From Notospermus geniculatus (taxonomy: Eukaryota > Nemertea > Pilidiophora > Heteronemertea > Lineidae), in contig NMRB01002334.1 of assembly GCA_002633025.1 (NCBI GenBank), positions 1 through 64,000 of the forward strand: a stretch of DNA of 64,000 nt, read 5' to 3'. Below the pieces are notes generated by a model. That model had not been told where the DNA came from. It was given only the letters and a program-made list of their open reading frames with translations, and searched no databases. Below, in pieces: positions 31,503 to 42,279 of this stretch. Within the stretch, counting starts at the first letter, position 1, and each line of letters begins with the position of its first letter. Made by a program: the position numbers and the translations under genes.

Positions 31503-32180
31503 AAGGCACCTGCGGGGTCTATCAGTCGAAAGGAATTGAATGAGACGGGTCTTAGAATGCACTAATTAGCTAATAAGCTGAAACAAAAGACTAGTTGTAG
31601 GAACACTTTCCCAAGAAATGATACATTTTGAAGGTTAAACACCTTGCTTATCATAAAGTTCGAGGTTTTTTCTACCCAGTCCACCCCTTTTGGTAGCAAT
31701 ATTTTCGACAGATATAGAGTACTCCACCAATGAATTTCATGAATGGTGCCAATTAGTCCAAAACAGGGCGGCCATATTGGATCTGGATTTTACTTCCTGG
31801 TTCTCTTGTAATGTACTGAGCATGTATAGTGTCTATGAAGTGCTGGTCAAGACATCCTTGCCACCCCAGGTTCTATGGGATTGTGACGTTGCTGCCACTC
31901 CCTGAGTGTGTCATTTACATGTTTCTTCTCTGAGAAAATTGTACCTGTTTTTCATGTTTGGTGAATTTCTTTGTTATTGATTGTGTAATGAAATTAAACT
32001 GTAATTCTTGGGACTTTGCTCATTTTCTGTTTCTATAAAGCACAGTGATCACATCGGACCATAAAAACAGTCAACTCGAGGTGTCTTTATTGCTTTTCTC
32101 ATAGGGCCCTCAATTCAAGCTATATGAAAATGTCAAACGACGGCTTGCCCTTAAAGAGCTGAGTATTGGATCTCAAATGC

Positions 32181-32361
32181 GTTATTTGACTGCCGACGTA
32201 GGGGGAGCCACCTAGTGGCAGTAAGACGAACTACAAAGGTGCATTACAAAATGTACGCAGCAATTTCGGGTGAATTCGCCGACAACGTAGTTAGTCCCTG
32301 GGTTGGAGAGTGGCGCGGTGGTGCCGGCTGTTGAGAAAAAGTGGCAATACCGTGGTCCTTT
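32181..32361. mobile_element. MITE with TTAA-type ends, copy 2
   Basis: Body matches 10611-10835 (ttatttgactgccgacgta, ttggagagtggc, aaagtggcaataccgtggtc). The left end is lost and the right end ends ctttga in place of ctttaa, so it is a truncated older copy. Confidence 0.7.
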
Positions 32362-32701
32362 GACTTTGCTGCAGTTGCAGCCAGGGCCACAAAGCATTAT
32401 TCAATCATGTATGGTACATGTGTTGTCGATTTGGTACGACTTGTAGGCCTATAGTTCAGGTCGGTACAGTTCATATCGGTACGTTCTGTCAGCTCAGTCT
32501 GATGACTAAAAAGATTCTTGTCATGTTTGTCTGAATTCAACCCACTTAGGCCCTGTAACTTCCTTTCATTGCGTTACTGGTAATAACATGTCAATGTCAT
32601 GTAAAAAGTATAAATGCTCAGAGTTTAAAATAAAGTCTGTCATTCGTCATTTCATTTTCGCCTGAGTTTTCGTTAGTCCATGGTCCCCGGCCCGCATGTG
32701 G

Positions 32702-32966
32702 CCTGGGCCCGGTTGCACCAAACGTCGTAGGTGCTGTCTTAAAGTTAAGAACAAAAATGGGTTGCACCATCGATGTCTACTCCTGGGCCCGGTTGCACCA
32801 AACGTCGTAGGTGCTGTCTTAAAGTTAAGAACAAAAATGGGTTGCACCATCGATGTCTTAGGACATCGTCCTAACGTTCTTGCCTATGCAGTTACGACAT
32901 GTCTTAGGGGTTGTCCCAAATTCCATATCCTACGATAAGAACTTAAGTTTGGTGCAACCGGGCCCT
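32702..32966. mobile_element. Foldback element with tandem 80-bp duplication
   Basis: cctgggcccggttgcaccaa begins at 32702 and again at 32782 (identical 80-bp units). The inverse end agtttggtgcaaccgggcc closes the element at 32966. It looks like a hairpin element whose left arm was duplicated. Confidence 0.75.
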
Positions 32967-33106
32967 GAATTCTATGACGCGTCGCTGACAACAGGTACAG
33001 GTGTGACAGGAATCAACGTGGTCATGGTCTCTATAGCCATATATTCTAATCCCTCGCTGAACAACAAGTCCGTACTTTGATTCCAGGGGGACTTTGATCC
33101 CTGTCA

Positions 33107-33240
33107 CACCTGTATCTATATTTTGTGGAAACTACAAACGTTTATTGCTTAGTTAGTTACTGATTATCTCAAGAGTACCTTTCTTGTAACTGTTTGTATA
33201 ATTCTGGATGTCTTCAATGCACTAAGAACCTGATGACGGC
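33107..33240. repeat. Dispersed repeat fragment
   Basis: Matches 26005-26135 (ttgtggaaactacaaacgtt, ttagttagttactg, gtaactgtttgtataattct). Part of the same family as the repeats at 25766 and 37277. Confidence 0.6.
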
Positions 33241-33615
33241 ACCATATTTAAATATCTTGATTAACTTAAACATTGCAAAGGCGTAGCTAGCAGGGGTGTA
33301 AATGCCCCCCCCCCCTCGAGCAAAAAGGGACAAAACATTTTTTTCCTCTAAAAGGTCATTTTCAAGCCGCGTTACTGTGGTGTGAGATAGATGTGGGTAA
33401 AATGCATCTCAGAGGATGCAGCTTGTAATTTTTTTTCTGGAGAACTCCACCAGACCCCCTCTGACATCATTCTTCAGACTCAATTAATTTTGCCCCCCCC
33501 CCGCAGGCCATAAAAGCTAGATACGCCCCCGCGGCTCAGGTCTGAGCACTGGAACATCAGGAATTCGCTAGAAAGTTTTGAGTATTCTATGGAGTGTACC
33601 AACATACATGTACAT
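33241..33615. other. No gene recognised
   Basis: Contains two C homopolymers (33307-33315 and 33493-33501) that bracket an inverted pair, aggcgtagctagcaggggtgt / aagctagatacgcccccgc, suggesting a short element at about 33281-33534. Confidence 0.4.
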
Positions 33616-34498
33616 NNNNNNNNNNNNNNNNNNNNNNNNNNNNNNNNNNNNNNNNNNNNNNNNNNNNNNNNNNNNNNNNNNNNNNNNNNNNNNNNNNNNN
33701 NNNNNNNNNNNNNNNNNNNNNNNNNNNNNNNNNNNNNNNNNNNNNNNNNNNNNNNNNNNNNNNNNNNNNNNNNNNNNNNNNNNNNNNNNNNNNNNNNNNN
33801 NNNNNNNNNNNNNNNNNNNNNNNNNNNNNNNNNNNNNNNNNNNNNNNNNNNNNNNNNNNNNNNNNNNNNNNNNNNNNNNNNNNNNNNNNNNNNNNNNNNN
33901 NNNNNNNNNNNNNNNNNNNNNNNNNNNNNNNNNNNNNNNNNNNNNNNNNNNNNNNNNNNNNNNNNNNNNNNNNNNNNNNNNNNNNNNNNNNNNNNNNNNN
34001 NNNNNNNNNNNNNNNNNNNNNNNNNNNNNNNNNNNNNNNNNNNNNNNNNNNNNNNNNNNNNNNNNNNNNNNNNNNNNNNNNNNNNNNNNNNNNNNNNNNN
34101 NNNNNNNNNNNNNNNNNNNNNNNNNNNNNNNNNNNNNNNNNNNNNNNNNNNNNNNNNNNNNNNNNNNNNNNNNNNNNNNNNNNNNNNNNNNNNNNNNNNN
34201 NNNNNNNNNNNNNNNNNNNNNNNNNNNNNNNNNNNNNNNNNNNNNNNNNNNNNNNNNNNNNNNNNNNNNNNNNNNNNNNNNNNNNNNNNNNNNNNNNNNN
34301 NNNNNNNNNNNNNNNNNNNNNNNNNNNNNNNNNNNNNNNNNNNNNNNNNNNNNNNNNNNNNNNNNNNNNNNNNNNNNNNNNNNNNNNNNNNNNNNNNNNN
34401 NNNNNNNNNNNNNNNNNNNNNNNNNNNNNNNNNNNNNNNNNNNNNNNNNNNNNNNNNNNNNNNNNNNNNNNNNNNNNNNNNNNNNNNNNNNNNNNNNN
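33616..34498. other. Assembly gap (883 N)
   Basis: Undetermined bases; frames through it are artefacts. Confidence 1.
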
Positions 34499-34905
34499 TA
34501 GTGCTTTTGTGGTGGGTTCGATTCTATTTTGGGGTTGGGGTAGGCCTAGTACTGTTGATGATTGGTTCAGTTATTGGGTAGCCCCACGACACCGTAGCAG
34601 TGTAATTGGGATAAGGCAATTCTTTAGTTGTGTGGGTTTGCTTCATTTACGGGTCACTCTGGTGGGGTAGTGCTTTAGTGGTTGGTTCGATTCTATACTG
34701 GCCGTAATATTTATTTGGATGGGGTAGGCCTTCCCTACCAGAGTGAGCGCCAAGACCCAAGAATCAAATCAACCATTGAAGCAATGCACTATCCCAATTG
34801 CAAAAAGAAACGAAACTCCACATTAACCCCAATATAGAATCGAACCCACGACAAAAGCACTTCCGCAACAAAGTGAACGGCACGACCCAATAATCGAGCT
34901 TAATA
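34499..34905. mobile_element. Foldback sequence adjoining the gap
   Basis: gtgcttttgtggtgggttcg-attctattttgggg at 34501 is inverse to ccccaatatagaatcgaacc-cacgacaaaagcac at 34826-34860; further pairing (ggtaggcc, accagagtgagc / gggtcactctggt) lies between. A second direct partial copy of the arm is at 34670-34700. The left boundary is lost in the gap. Confidence 0.65.
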
Positions 34906-35379
34906 CCAACATGACATAACGAACCCAACATCACAACACAGCGCTATTCATAACATTATTAGCTCTGTTCCGTTCCGGTTACAGGGTCGGTCCGTCTTTT
35001 ACATTTCGTTTGCAACCACGATTCCGCTCCGTTCCGTTCCGTACTTAATAACTACCCATTCCCCCAATTAGTTCTCTCTGTGGCGCTTATGCAAAAGGAA
35101 GGATTTCCATCTTTCTCTTTTACCATTTGGCTGCATTGTGGGATCACTGCAAAAGACATGTCAGAAACAAATGAACATGTACCGGTAAGTAGAAAAGCCA
35201 TTTTTTCTTCATAATCGACCAGAGAAAAGGACCCGGTAAGATGATATGATGATGTGAAAGTTGGGCCTGTTACATGTATTTTAATACCAACACAATTGAT
35301 AACAAAGATTTATATACACAATGGATGAATGTGGTTAGGGACAATGCCAAGATCGTGATCGCTTAAGCCTAGGTCACAT

Positions 35380-35760
35380 ATCCACTCCGGGGCCCGTACG
35401 GGAGTAAAAGCAGACATTTTGGCCAATTTCCGCCTATTTCGTACGGTGCCCGGCCGGCTCCCTTACGGTTCCCACGGGCACAGAGATGTTTTTCACCAGT
35501 CGTACCGGCGCCGCTGTGCTGCGCTGGCTGCTTCCAAATCTCCCGGCGTTTTCATCTGACCGGTAGGCCGTAAAGGCCGTAGCGTCCCCTACGGGTCCCG
35601 TGCGGGCTCCTGCCGGTGATCGGGCGGGCTCCGCACGATTTTGTCTGCCAATTATTAGATTGACAGGCCCCTTGCGATGCTCAAGGGTGCCGCACGGCAC
35701 CCGGACGGGCGCCTTGCGGCGCATCTTTCATCGGACGGAGCCGGAAGCTTACCTCACAGC
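35380..35760. other. GC-rich island with short palindromes
   Basis: Markedly richer in G+C than its AT-rich neighbours, with many variants of cccgtacggg/ gcccgtgcggg and ccgtaaaggccgta. Short frames on both strands are Arg/Gly/Pro/Ala rich. It begins near aggtcacatatccac. I cannot decide between a repeat family and a CpG-island-like element. Confidence 0.45.
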
Positions 35761-36350
35761 AGCCAGGGGTTATCGGAACCAGGGCGCAGTTTATATTTTG
35801 GGATAACACTGAGTGGGATGACCTACCTGAGGAGGTTGAATATTATGCAGAAGAATGTGATTTTCCAAGAAAAGAAACTTTGTAGAAATAGAAGTTGAAT
35901 GCCAGGTAGGCTACCCGCCACCGGCACAAGGATTGCATCGAAACAGATGAACGTAGGGGGCCTACACCGCCGGTAGGCCTAGGCCTATCAGCGTTGATGA
36001 GTGAGAGGGTGCATTGTTCATGAAGACAATGCACCCTCTCACGAAATGAGGGCGTTTGCAAATTGAAAGTGAACTAGCCTACCCGGGCTAGCCTACTGAG
36101 CAGCGGGTTTGGAGATGTCAAATGGAGTGTTGTTTTACTACAGGACTCTGACTTGTTTTGTGAACGTTTTTATTGAGCACCCCATATTATATGCATCCCA
36201 AACATACAAGGCACCCCGAACGCCACGTGGACTATCCACATTGGCGAACATGTCCGAATTGCCCGATCCCACGTGGAGTGCACAGAATGTTCATACGTCA
36301 TCCAAAAACCTGTCGGGTTGGAAAGTGCATGACCTCACGAAATCGACCTA
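35761..36350. other. No gene recognised
   Basis: A hairpin gagagggtgcattgttcatg / aatgcaccctctcac lies at 36001-36042. Otherwise no supported feature. Confidence 0.4.
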
Positions 36351-37113
36351 CAGTGGAACCCCTCACTGCGACCACCCCTCTTAATTGACCACCCCTCTAA
36401 ATCGACCGATTTTTGTCGGTCCCAATGAAATCCTTCACATTTTCCATTAGCTAAGTCGACCACCCCTCTACCCCGACCGCGACCACCCAAATGATGGGTC
36501 CCAAGCTTCATTTCAGCCCCTCTAAATCGACCACGACCACAGAAGTAGATCGAATATGGGCACTTTTGAAATGTACATGGATCACCTCAGTCAGATATTG
36601 AGATAGTCAGAATGACATTCATGGCCAAAACACCATTAGCCAAGCCAAACAAAGCTTCCAAGATGTAAAATATTGTAAAGGTTTTCTTCATTTATTATGG
36701 CTGGTAACTTTGTTTAGCCAAACACAGCAATTTGGATGATCCCTGGCCATAATTCAACTTTAAACAATCAAAGTGGGCATTTTAGTGAAACTGGGCAATT
36801 TGGATTTCAAAGAAAATGTTGCTAGTCGTCTGTGTATCGGCTAATTAGTGGTCACATATTTGTTGCTATCATGTGATCAAAGGAGCCTGCTCACCTATAC
36901 TACATGTAAATCTCAAATTTACTCCCTTCACTAATTAAGAGGCATCTCCAAATTAATCTACATTTGACTTGGTATGGTCAGTCTGGTGGTACTTTTCTGC
37001 ATGACTACACAGCCCCCCCCCCCTCCAATCTCAACCTGGCTAAAGTGACCACCCCTCTAAATAGACCACTTGGCTCCGGTCCCATGGGTGGTCGATTTAG
37101 AGGGGTTCCACTG
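36351..37113. mobile_element. Non-autonomous pogo/Tigger-like element
   Basis: Ends cagtggaacccctc and gaggggttccactg, flanked on each side by TA (36349-36350 and 37114-37115). Sub-terminal gaccacccctctaaatcgac words repeat several times in the left part and are inverse at the right end. CAGTGGAACC ends with TA duplication are typical of pogo-like Tc1/mariner elements; no transposase remains. Confidence 0.8.
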
Positions 37114-37276
37114 TATTTCTCATCATACGCAGAAGCTGCCGCGTCATCAATCCTTGACCTAATTCGATCAAAAGCAATTTCCTGCGAAGTCAAAGTTCTT
37201 CAGCCGCTAGCGACAACGTGGATCATAACCTACATAAGTTAATGATAAATAAAAAGGCAATTTCCAGAGAGTTTGC

Positions 37277-37500
37277 GAATTTTCGACCCCAACCGGGGTC
37301 TTCTTCAGGCTGGAACTTTACAATCCGAAACTCTAGAACAGACTGAGCTGAAACCCAAATGTAGATATGAAATATCCCATCCAAACTGGACGTAAGCCCC
37401 AAAAGTTGGTTGCTCAACCTAACAGAAATGTAATTAGTTAATGTAAGGCTTGACTAGGCTGAAGGGAAGGGGGTATATAAAATATAGCTTGGAGGAATTA
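37277..37500. repeat. Dispersed repeat with gaccccaaccggggtc hairpin, copy 2
   Basis: Same family as 25766-26170. On the minus strand the hairpin GACCCC-GGTT-GGGGTC is preceded by CTGAAGAA and followed by GAAA, and ttccag / ctggaa words pair across it. Confidence 0.65.
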
Positions 37501-37681
37501 AACTAACAGTATAAGTATACTAACAGTATAATACCCCCAAGACTATAAGAAGAGTAATTTATATTAAACAAATGTATGAGGAAGTGATAACAAATTAGGC
37601 CTAGAAAAAGAAATGAAGAGCAATAATAAGAAATGAAGGGGCAACAGTAAAGAAAGGAAGCCTAGGTGAACGACAACTACA

Positions 37682-37920
37682 ACACCCTGACCAACGAAAA
37701 TTTAGAAACAGACAATGGAAGACAAAGGCCTAAAAAGAGGAACCCTGTCCTCCAAGGAAAAGGGTCTACTAAAGGGAAAAAAGGGGTTGCAAAGCACTGA
37801 CCAGCGAACAAAATAGGAGAAGAGCAATGGAAGACAAGGCCTAGTAAAAGGACCCCTGTCCCCCGGCCCGAGCTACAGTCTTCCAAAGCAACGGCCCTAT
37901 TAAAAGAAAAAAAGGGGGAA
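37682..37920. repeat. Direct duplication upstream of the AT-hook ORF
   Basis: Two units of about 110-120 bp (from 37682 and 37795) share ctgaccarcgaa, caatggaagacaa-ggccta and aaaagggtcta/aagaaaaaaagggg words. Purine-rich; may be 5' UTR of the following gene. Confidence 0.5.
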
Positions 37921-37999
37921 GGAACCCCATGCCAAATCTTTTTTGGCCCTGACACTAAGCGGGTATGAGAGTGCACATACAGAGGATGAAGCATCAAGA

Positions 38000-40963
38000 A
38001 TGGAGCAGACACAGCAAATGATCTTAGGAGAGAGTGGTCGAACAGGAGAGTGTTGCAGTAGCTACGGAAGTATACCCTTGATTGAGAAGAGACCTGTCTC
38101 AACGAAGGAGGAAGCTTTGAGAAGGAAGCTCAGTAAGCAATCAGTCGTGGACAAGATTGGTCCAGTAGATTGTGGCAGAAGCTACGAAAGTATACCCTTG
38201 ACTGAGAAGAGACCTGATTCAACGGAGGACGAAGCTTCAAGAAGGGAACTGAGAAAGGAAACAATTGTGGATGAAAGTGATCCAGCAGATTGCGGCACCA
38301 GCTATGAAAGTATACCCTTGATTAAAAGGATAGACAATTCTACACAGGCCGAAACATCGGGCATGGACATGATGGGTGAGGGTCGTCAGGCAGAAGATGG
38401 CTCCGGCATCTGTGAAGGCGTACTGATGACCTTGATCAAAACGATAGATGAATCTCTGGAGGTTGCAAGTTGCATATCAAGCCATGAAGGAGAACATTAT
38501 AATGACGAGGTTGTTGGAATTAAAGTGGACGTTTTTGACGATGGACTCGTCGAGGAGGCCAGTGTTACCAATCACGTTGTGGGTAGTGAAGAACTCAAGT
38601 ATTTTGAAGCAAAAGCTGAGCCAATTGCTGAGAATTGGGGAAGTCTAGACTTGCCTGGCAGTTTCATAAAAAGTGGTTCTCACGAAATTGTGGATAATGG
38701 ATTGGTCAGTGACGTCAATAGAGGCAAAGCGATTGTGCCTTTGAGTGTTGTATTAGAAGACATGGAGGTCGCACGTAGAAGTCGGGGCACTAAAAGACGG
38801 TGTCCAGATTCTGATGAAGCGAATGTGATGGTGGCGGACCCATGCAATTTGATCGAAACACCACAGACCAGTGATGGAGTCTCAGAATCCGAGAGTTGCA
38901 TGGTTCAAGGGGCGCAACAAGATGGCGTGGGTCGGTCAAAGACAGGCCCAGGCTTATCAGAAGATCCAATTCAACGAAAGACAAAGAGGAGAAGACAATG
39001 CAGTTCAAAGAAGTCTGATGAGTACGTTAACGTTGATAAGTTAGTACAGCTAATGTTGGAAGTCGGTGAACTTCAGAAATCCGTCAAGGCCACTGCAAAG
39101 TACGGTCAGAGTTGTATGAGTAGATGTGGTACGCCTCATGATATTGAGGATGGGCTGATAAAGTTTCTGGGAAAGCCTTTGCCTGCAGATCGTCGTTCAG
39201 TTCTCCGTGAATCCATGAAGGGCATGGGGAATGTTTTGTTGAGTCGGAATTCACAGCCTCTTAAACTCCCAACCTCAAAAACTCCCAGACAGTTGATGAT
39301 AGCCAATCAGTCAAGGTCTACAGGGAGGGGGCAACACTTTTGGAGGTCAAAATCTCGTTTGCTGAGACATAGGACGCAATCCTGCCCGAGGCCTGGGTCT
39401 ACAGTTGATTTTCGGGTAAAATTGTTCGGACAGTCCGCGTGTAAGACGAAATCTGGTAGTTGGGGGACTTGGCATGCAGGATCCCGCCAGCAGGCAGTGT
39501 TTCGGGGCCGAGGAACTTCAGGAAAAAGAAGAGGGAGACCAAGGTCTGCTTGGCGGGGAAATGGGAGACTGGGATCTCAAGGAACAGAACGGTTCCATGT
39601 TCAGGGAACTCTGGATGGAGAATCCCGCCAGCAGGCAGCGTTTGGGGGCCGAGGAAGTTCAGGAAAAAGAAGAGGGAGACCAATATCTGCTTGGCGGGGA
39701 AACGGGAGACTGGGATCTCAAGGAACAGAACGGTGCCATGTTCAGGGAACTCTGGATGGAGAATCCAGCCAGCAGGCAGCGTTTCGGGGCCGAGGAACTT
39801 CAGGAAAAAGAAGAGGGAGACCAAGATCTTCTTGGCGGGGAAACGGGAGACTGGGATCTCAAGGAACAGAACCGGGCCATGTTCAGGGAACTCTGGATGG
39901 AGAATCCAGCCAGCAGGCAGCGTTTCGGGGCCGAGGAACTTCAGGAAAACAAAGAGGGAGATCAAGATCTGCTTCCCGGGGAAACGGGAGACTGGGATCT
40001 CAAGGAACGGATCGCTGCAATGTTCGGGGATCTCTGGATGGAGAATCCAGCCAGCAGGCAGCGTTTCGGGGCCGAGGAACTTCAGGAAAAAGAAGTGGGA
40101 GACCAAGATCTGCTTCCCGGGGAAACGGGAGACTGGGATCTCAAGGAACGGATCGCTGCAGTGTTCGGGGAACTCTTGATGGGGAATCCAGCCAGCAGGC
40201 AGAGTTCGGGGCCCGGGGAAATTCAAGAAGGGGAAGGCAGAGGAGTAAGTCCCTTCGTGGGAGGTGGCAGAGGAGGGCGACATCAAGATCAAGGACATCC
40301 GGTGTGACTGGTGAAGGCGGTCTGGGGAATGAAAGTCTGGGGGCAGAGAGGAATGAATTGCAAAGTGTGCCCCCAGAAGATATTTCTTGCAGTCCTGTTT
40401 GGCATGTCAGACAGGAAGGTGGTGTACCGACCCTTCAGGACGGTGTGAGGAAAAATGGCTCTGATAGAATTCTGAAACAAAATGCCCAAGAACAGTTGAA
40501 AGCCGAGAGGAACAACGATGGAACTTTTACGGACTATACTCTGTTTAAGAAAATTGCTGCAGTGGAAATTTCCCAAACTGAACGAGAGGTCTGTGATCAT
40601 TATAAGGCTGGGGATTCTACGGAGAATGATCTTGCCATGAATTACGAATCCCCTTTAAAAATTTCATTTGATGATGATGGTGACAGTAGCCGAAGTTTTG
40701 ACTGTGGGGAAGACGAATGCATTTGTGGTTTTTGCGGTACAGGCAATCTAGACGACTGCGCAGGATTGGCTGATACGCCTCACAGCACGGAGTCCTCACT
40801 ACCAGAACGCTTACCTGAGTGTGACGAACCTGCTGCTGTATCTTCTGATCAGCAGGATGATATTATCTGGGAGTATGTGTGTTTATCGTGTGGTGACACC
40901 TTTCACGACCAAGAAACATTGATGATTCACCACGACATTTGTGCCAATGATCATGATGATTAA
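38000..40963 (+). CDS. Unrecognised repetitive AT-hook-like protein with C-terminal C2HC finger
   Basis: A 987-residue single-exon frame from ATG 38000 (the frame is open upstream to a TTG at 37943; a cag at 37979 may be a splice acceptor). Residues 1-130 hold three ~43-residue acidic repeats, each with SYxSIPLIEKRP. A KRRR-type basic stretch (KTKRRRQCSSKK) near 330 may be a nuclear signal. Residues ~490-745 hold five 47-residue repeats with SGKRRGRPRS, the AT-hook core RGRP flanked by basic residues; unit 4 has lost it (GKQRGRSRS) and unit 5 is weakened (GKRSGRPRS). Near the end is a cluster C-x4-C-x-C-x2-C, then a C2HC finger C961-x2-C964-x12-H977-x3-C981. I infer a nuclear DNA- or chromatin-binding protein. 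I do not recognise a family; a domesticated mobile-element protein is possible. No aataaa close to the stop. Confidence 0.8.
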   Translation: MEQTQQMILGESGRTGECCSSYGSIPLIEKRPVSTKEEALRRKLSKQSVVDKIGPVDCGRSYESIPLTEKRPDSTEDEASRRELRKETIVDESDPADCGTSYESIPLIKRIDNSTQAETSGMDMMGEGRQAEDGSGICEGVLMTLIKTIDESLEVASCISSHEGEHYNDEVVGIKVDVFDDGLVEEASVTNHVVGSEELKYFEAKAEPIAENWGSLDLPGSFIKSGSHEIVDNGLVSDVNRGKAIVPLSVVLEDMEVARRSRGTKRRCPDSDEANVMVADPCNLIETPQTSDGVSESESCMVQGAQQDGVGRSKTGPGLSEDPIQRKTKRRRQCSSKKSDEYVNVDKLVQLMLEVGELQKSVKATAKYGQSCMSRCGTPHDIEDGLIKFLGKPLPADRRSVLRESMKGMGNVLLSRNSQPLKLPTSKTPRQLMIANQSRSTGRGQHFWRSKSRLLRHRTQSCPRPGSTVDFRVKLFGQSACKTKSGSWGTWHAGSRQQAVFRGRGTSGKRRGRPRSAWRGNGRLGSQGTERFHVQGTLDGESRQQAAFGGRGSSGKRRGRPISAWRGNGRLGSQGTERCHVQGTLDGESSQQAAFRGRGTSGKRRGRPRSSWRGNGRLGSQGTEPGHVQGTLDGESSQQAAFRGRGTSGKQRGRSRSASRGNGRLGSQGTDRCNVRGSLDGESSQQAAFRGRGTSGKRSGRPRSASRGNGRLGSQGTDRCSVRGTLDGESSQQAEFGARGNSRRGRQRSKSLRGRWQRRATSRSRTSGVTGEGGLGNESLGAERNELQSVPPEDISCSPVWHVRQEGGVPTLQDGVRKNGSDRILKQNAQEQLKAERNNDGTFTDYTLFKKIAAVEISQTEREVCDHYKAGDSTENDLAMNYESPLKISFDDDGDSSRSFDCGEDECICGFCGTGNLDDCAGLADTPHSTESSLPERLPECDEPAAVSSDQQDDIIWEYVCLSCGDTFHDQETLMIHHDICANDHDD
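39475..40240 (+). repeat. Coding tandem array, period 141 bp, ~5.4 units
   Basis: ctggatggag-type words recur at 39611, 39752, 39893, 40034 and 40175, exactly 141 bp apart. The period is a multiple of three and the unit lacks stops in several frames, so three plus frames and one long minus frame (39399-40298) are open here. Only the frame continuous with 38000-40963 is supported. Confidence 0.95.
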
Positions 40964-41925
40964 ACTTTGCTTCTAACTTCTGAAGGGGTCCCGGCCCTTT
41001 GTGTCCTGGTTCTACCTGCCCTGGGTTCTCTGAGCTCTAATAGTTTTCTCGTACCAGGACCCAGAATGAGAAGATCCCTCCAGGAACTGGGGACGTACAT
41101 GTACTAGTAGGGCCAGGGACATGGTAGCCAGGACACAAAGGAATGACCGCATCCTTGAGAAACAGTTCCTCTGTCGATTGCTCAACCACGTCAATTGATG
41201 ATCACGGAAGGGTGGCTGTGACTGTATTTCAGAGGAGAGCCCTTTACACACTCGTAAGGTGACGATACATATATGCGGGTGCGATGCCTGCATTGCAGTA
41301 TCAAATCCGCTGCGATTATGCAGTACCGTTGTGGTAGGTACGGCGATACGCAGAGTTCGCTTTTGTGTCAAATTTGAACATCGACGTTCGTTCAACCTCA
41401 GTCATGATCGTTGGGATTTCCCACAATGATGGAAGAAAATTAATGGAGATCACCTGCGGCACCACTGCGTTTCACTGGACGGGACTTTCTGTCTGGTGAA
41501 ATATAGCAACGCACCGCAACAGCACTTGTTTGTTTCGATTTGGTAAAACGTTGCGGTGAAATGAACGCATCACATCGCCACACCAAAGCACGAACCACAT
41601 GTGTGTCATCACCTTTAGAAGAAAAATGGTTCACGATCTGTCACAAAGCAGCAGATAGCCTGGCTTTATTTGTGTTGTCCTCTTATGTAAGGTGTTTTAG
41701 CTGTGGGCCTACATGTGTGCAGAGCAGCACTGCCTCATTTCACCTGTGGGCCTACATGTGTGTGTGCAGTGCAGCACAGTGCAGAGACCCTCCCTGTACA
41801 TTTATGTAATGCAATGACTGTAGATAAAGAGTAACATTGCTTTCGATGCAGATTTGTAATAGTTTTGACCATTTTAGGATTTGTGGTGTCATCTGCAGCA
41901 TTATGCTGACCATGGAACCAAACTA
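40964..41925. other. No gene recognised
   Basis: 41005-41150 contains an inverted pair (ctttgtgtcctggttctacc / atggtagccaggacacaaag) of a hairpin element. 41700-41775 has a direct duplication of gtgggcctacatgtgtg. No coding exon. Confidence 0.4.
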
Positions 41926-42152
41926 CTGTAAAGCAGGAAAATTTCGCGTGCAGGAAATTTTCGCGAATTTCGCGAGAGTGTATGAGTCGCGAAAATTTCC
42001 TGTCGCGAATATAAATACACGCAAGTGATAAATATGGTCCGTAAAAAAAACCTGAAAAAATGGCAGAGACTCGCGAAAATATCCTGCCGCGGATATGTCT
42101 ATAATTCTTGATGCGCGAAAATTTCCAGCCGCGAAATTATCTTGCTTTACAG
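41926..42152. mobile_element. TA-flanked MITE, ctgtaaagcagg family
   Basis: Ends ctgtaaagcaggaaaatttc and its decayed inverse gaaattatcttgctttacag, flanked by TA at 41924-41925 and 42153-42154. The interior repeats the word tcgcgaaaatttcctg in both orientations. A Tc1/mariner-type derivative by target site; 227 bp, non-coding. Confidence 0.85.
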
Positions 42153-42279
42153 TACTATATGCTATTGATGTATTAATTATTACTTGTACAGTTTCAGTAC
42201 AGGTACCATATGTTATGTAATCATTTAAACTTGTGATCCACACACTGCCATATTTTTTAAATACGCCAATTTATTGCCC

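Noticed and set aside
33578-34670. Three plus frames of 300-360 codons
   Set aside because: They are carried by the second N run and contain only a few real codons at each end.
37277-37310. Hammerhead ribozyme on the minus strand
   Set aside because: CTGAAGA and GAAA flank a good stem II, but an extra base follows the core and no stem III or cleavage triplet pairing can be drawn.
39399-40298. 299-codon minus frame with FLEIPVSRFP repeats
   Set aside because: It is the reverse-strand shadow of the 141-bp repeat inside the accepted plus-strand frame; no independent start context or evidence.
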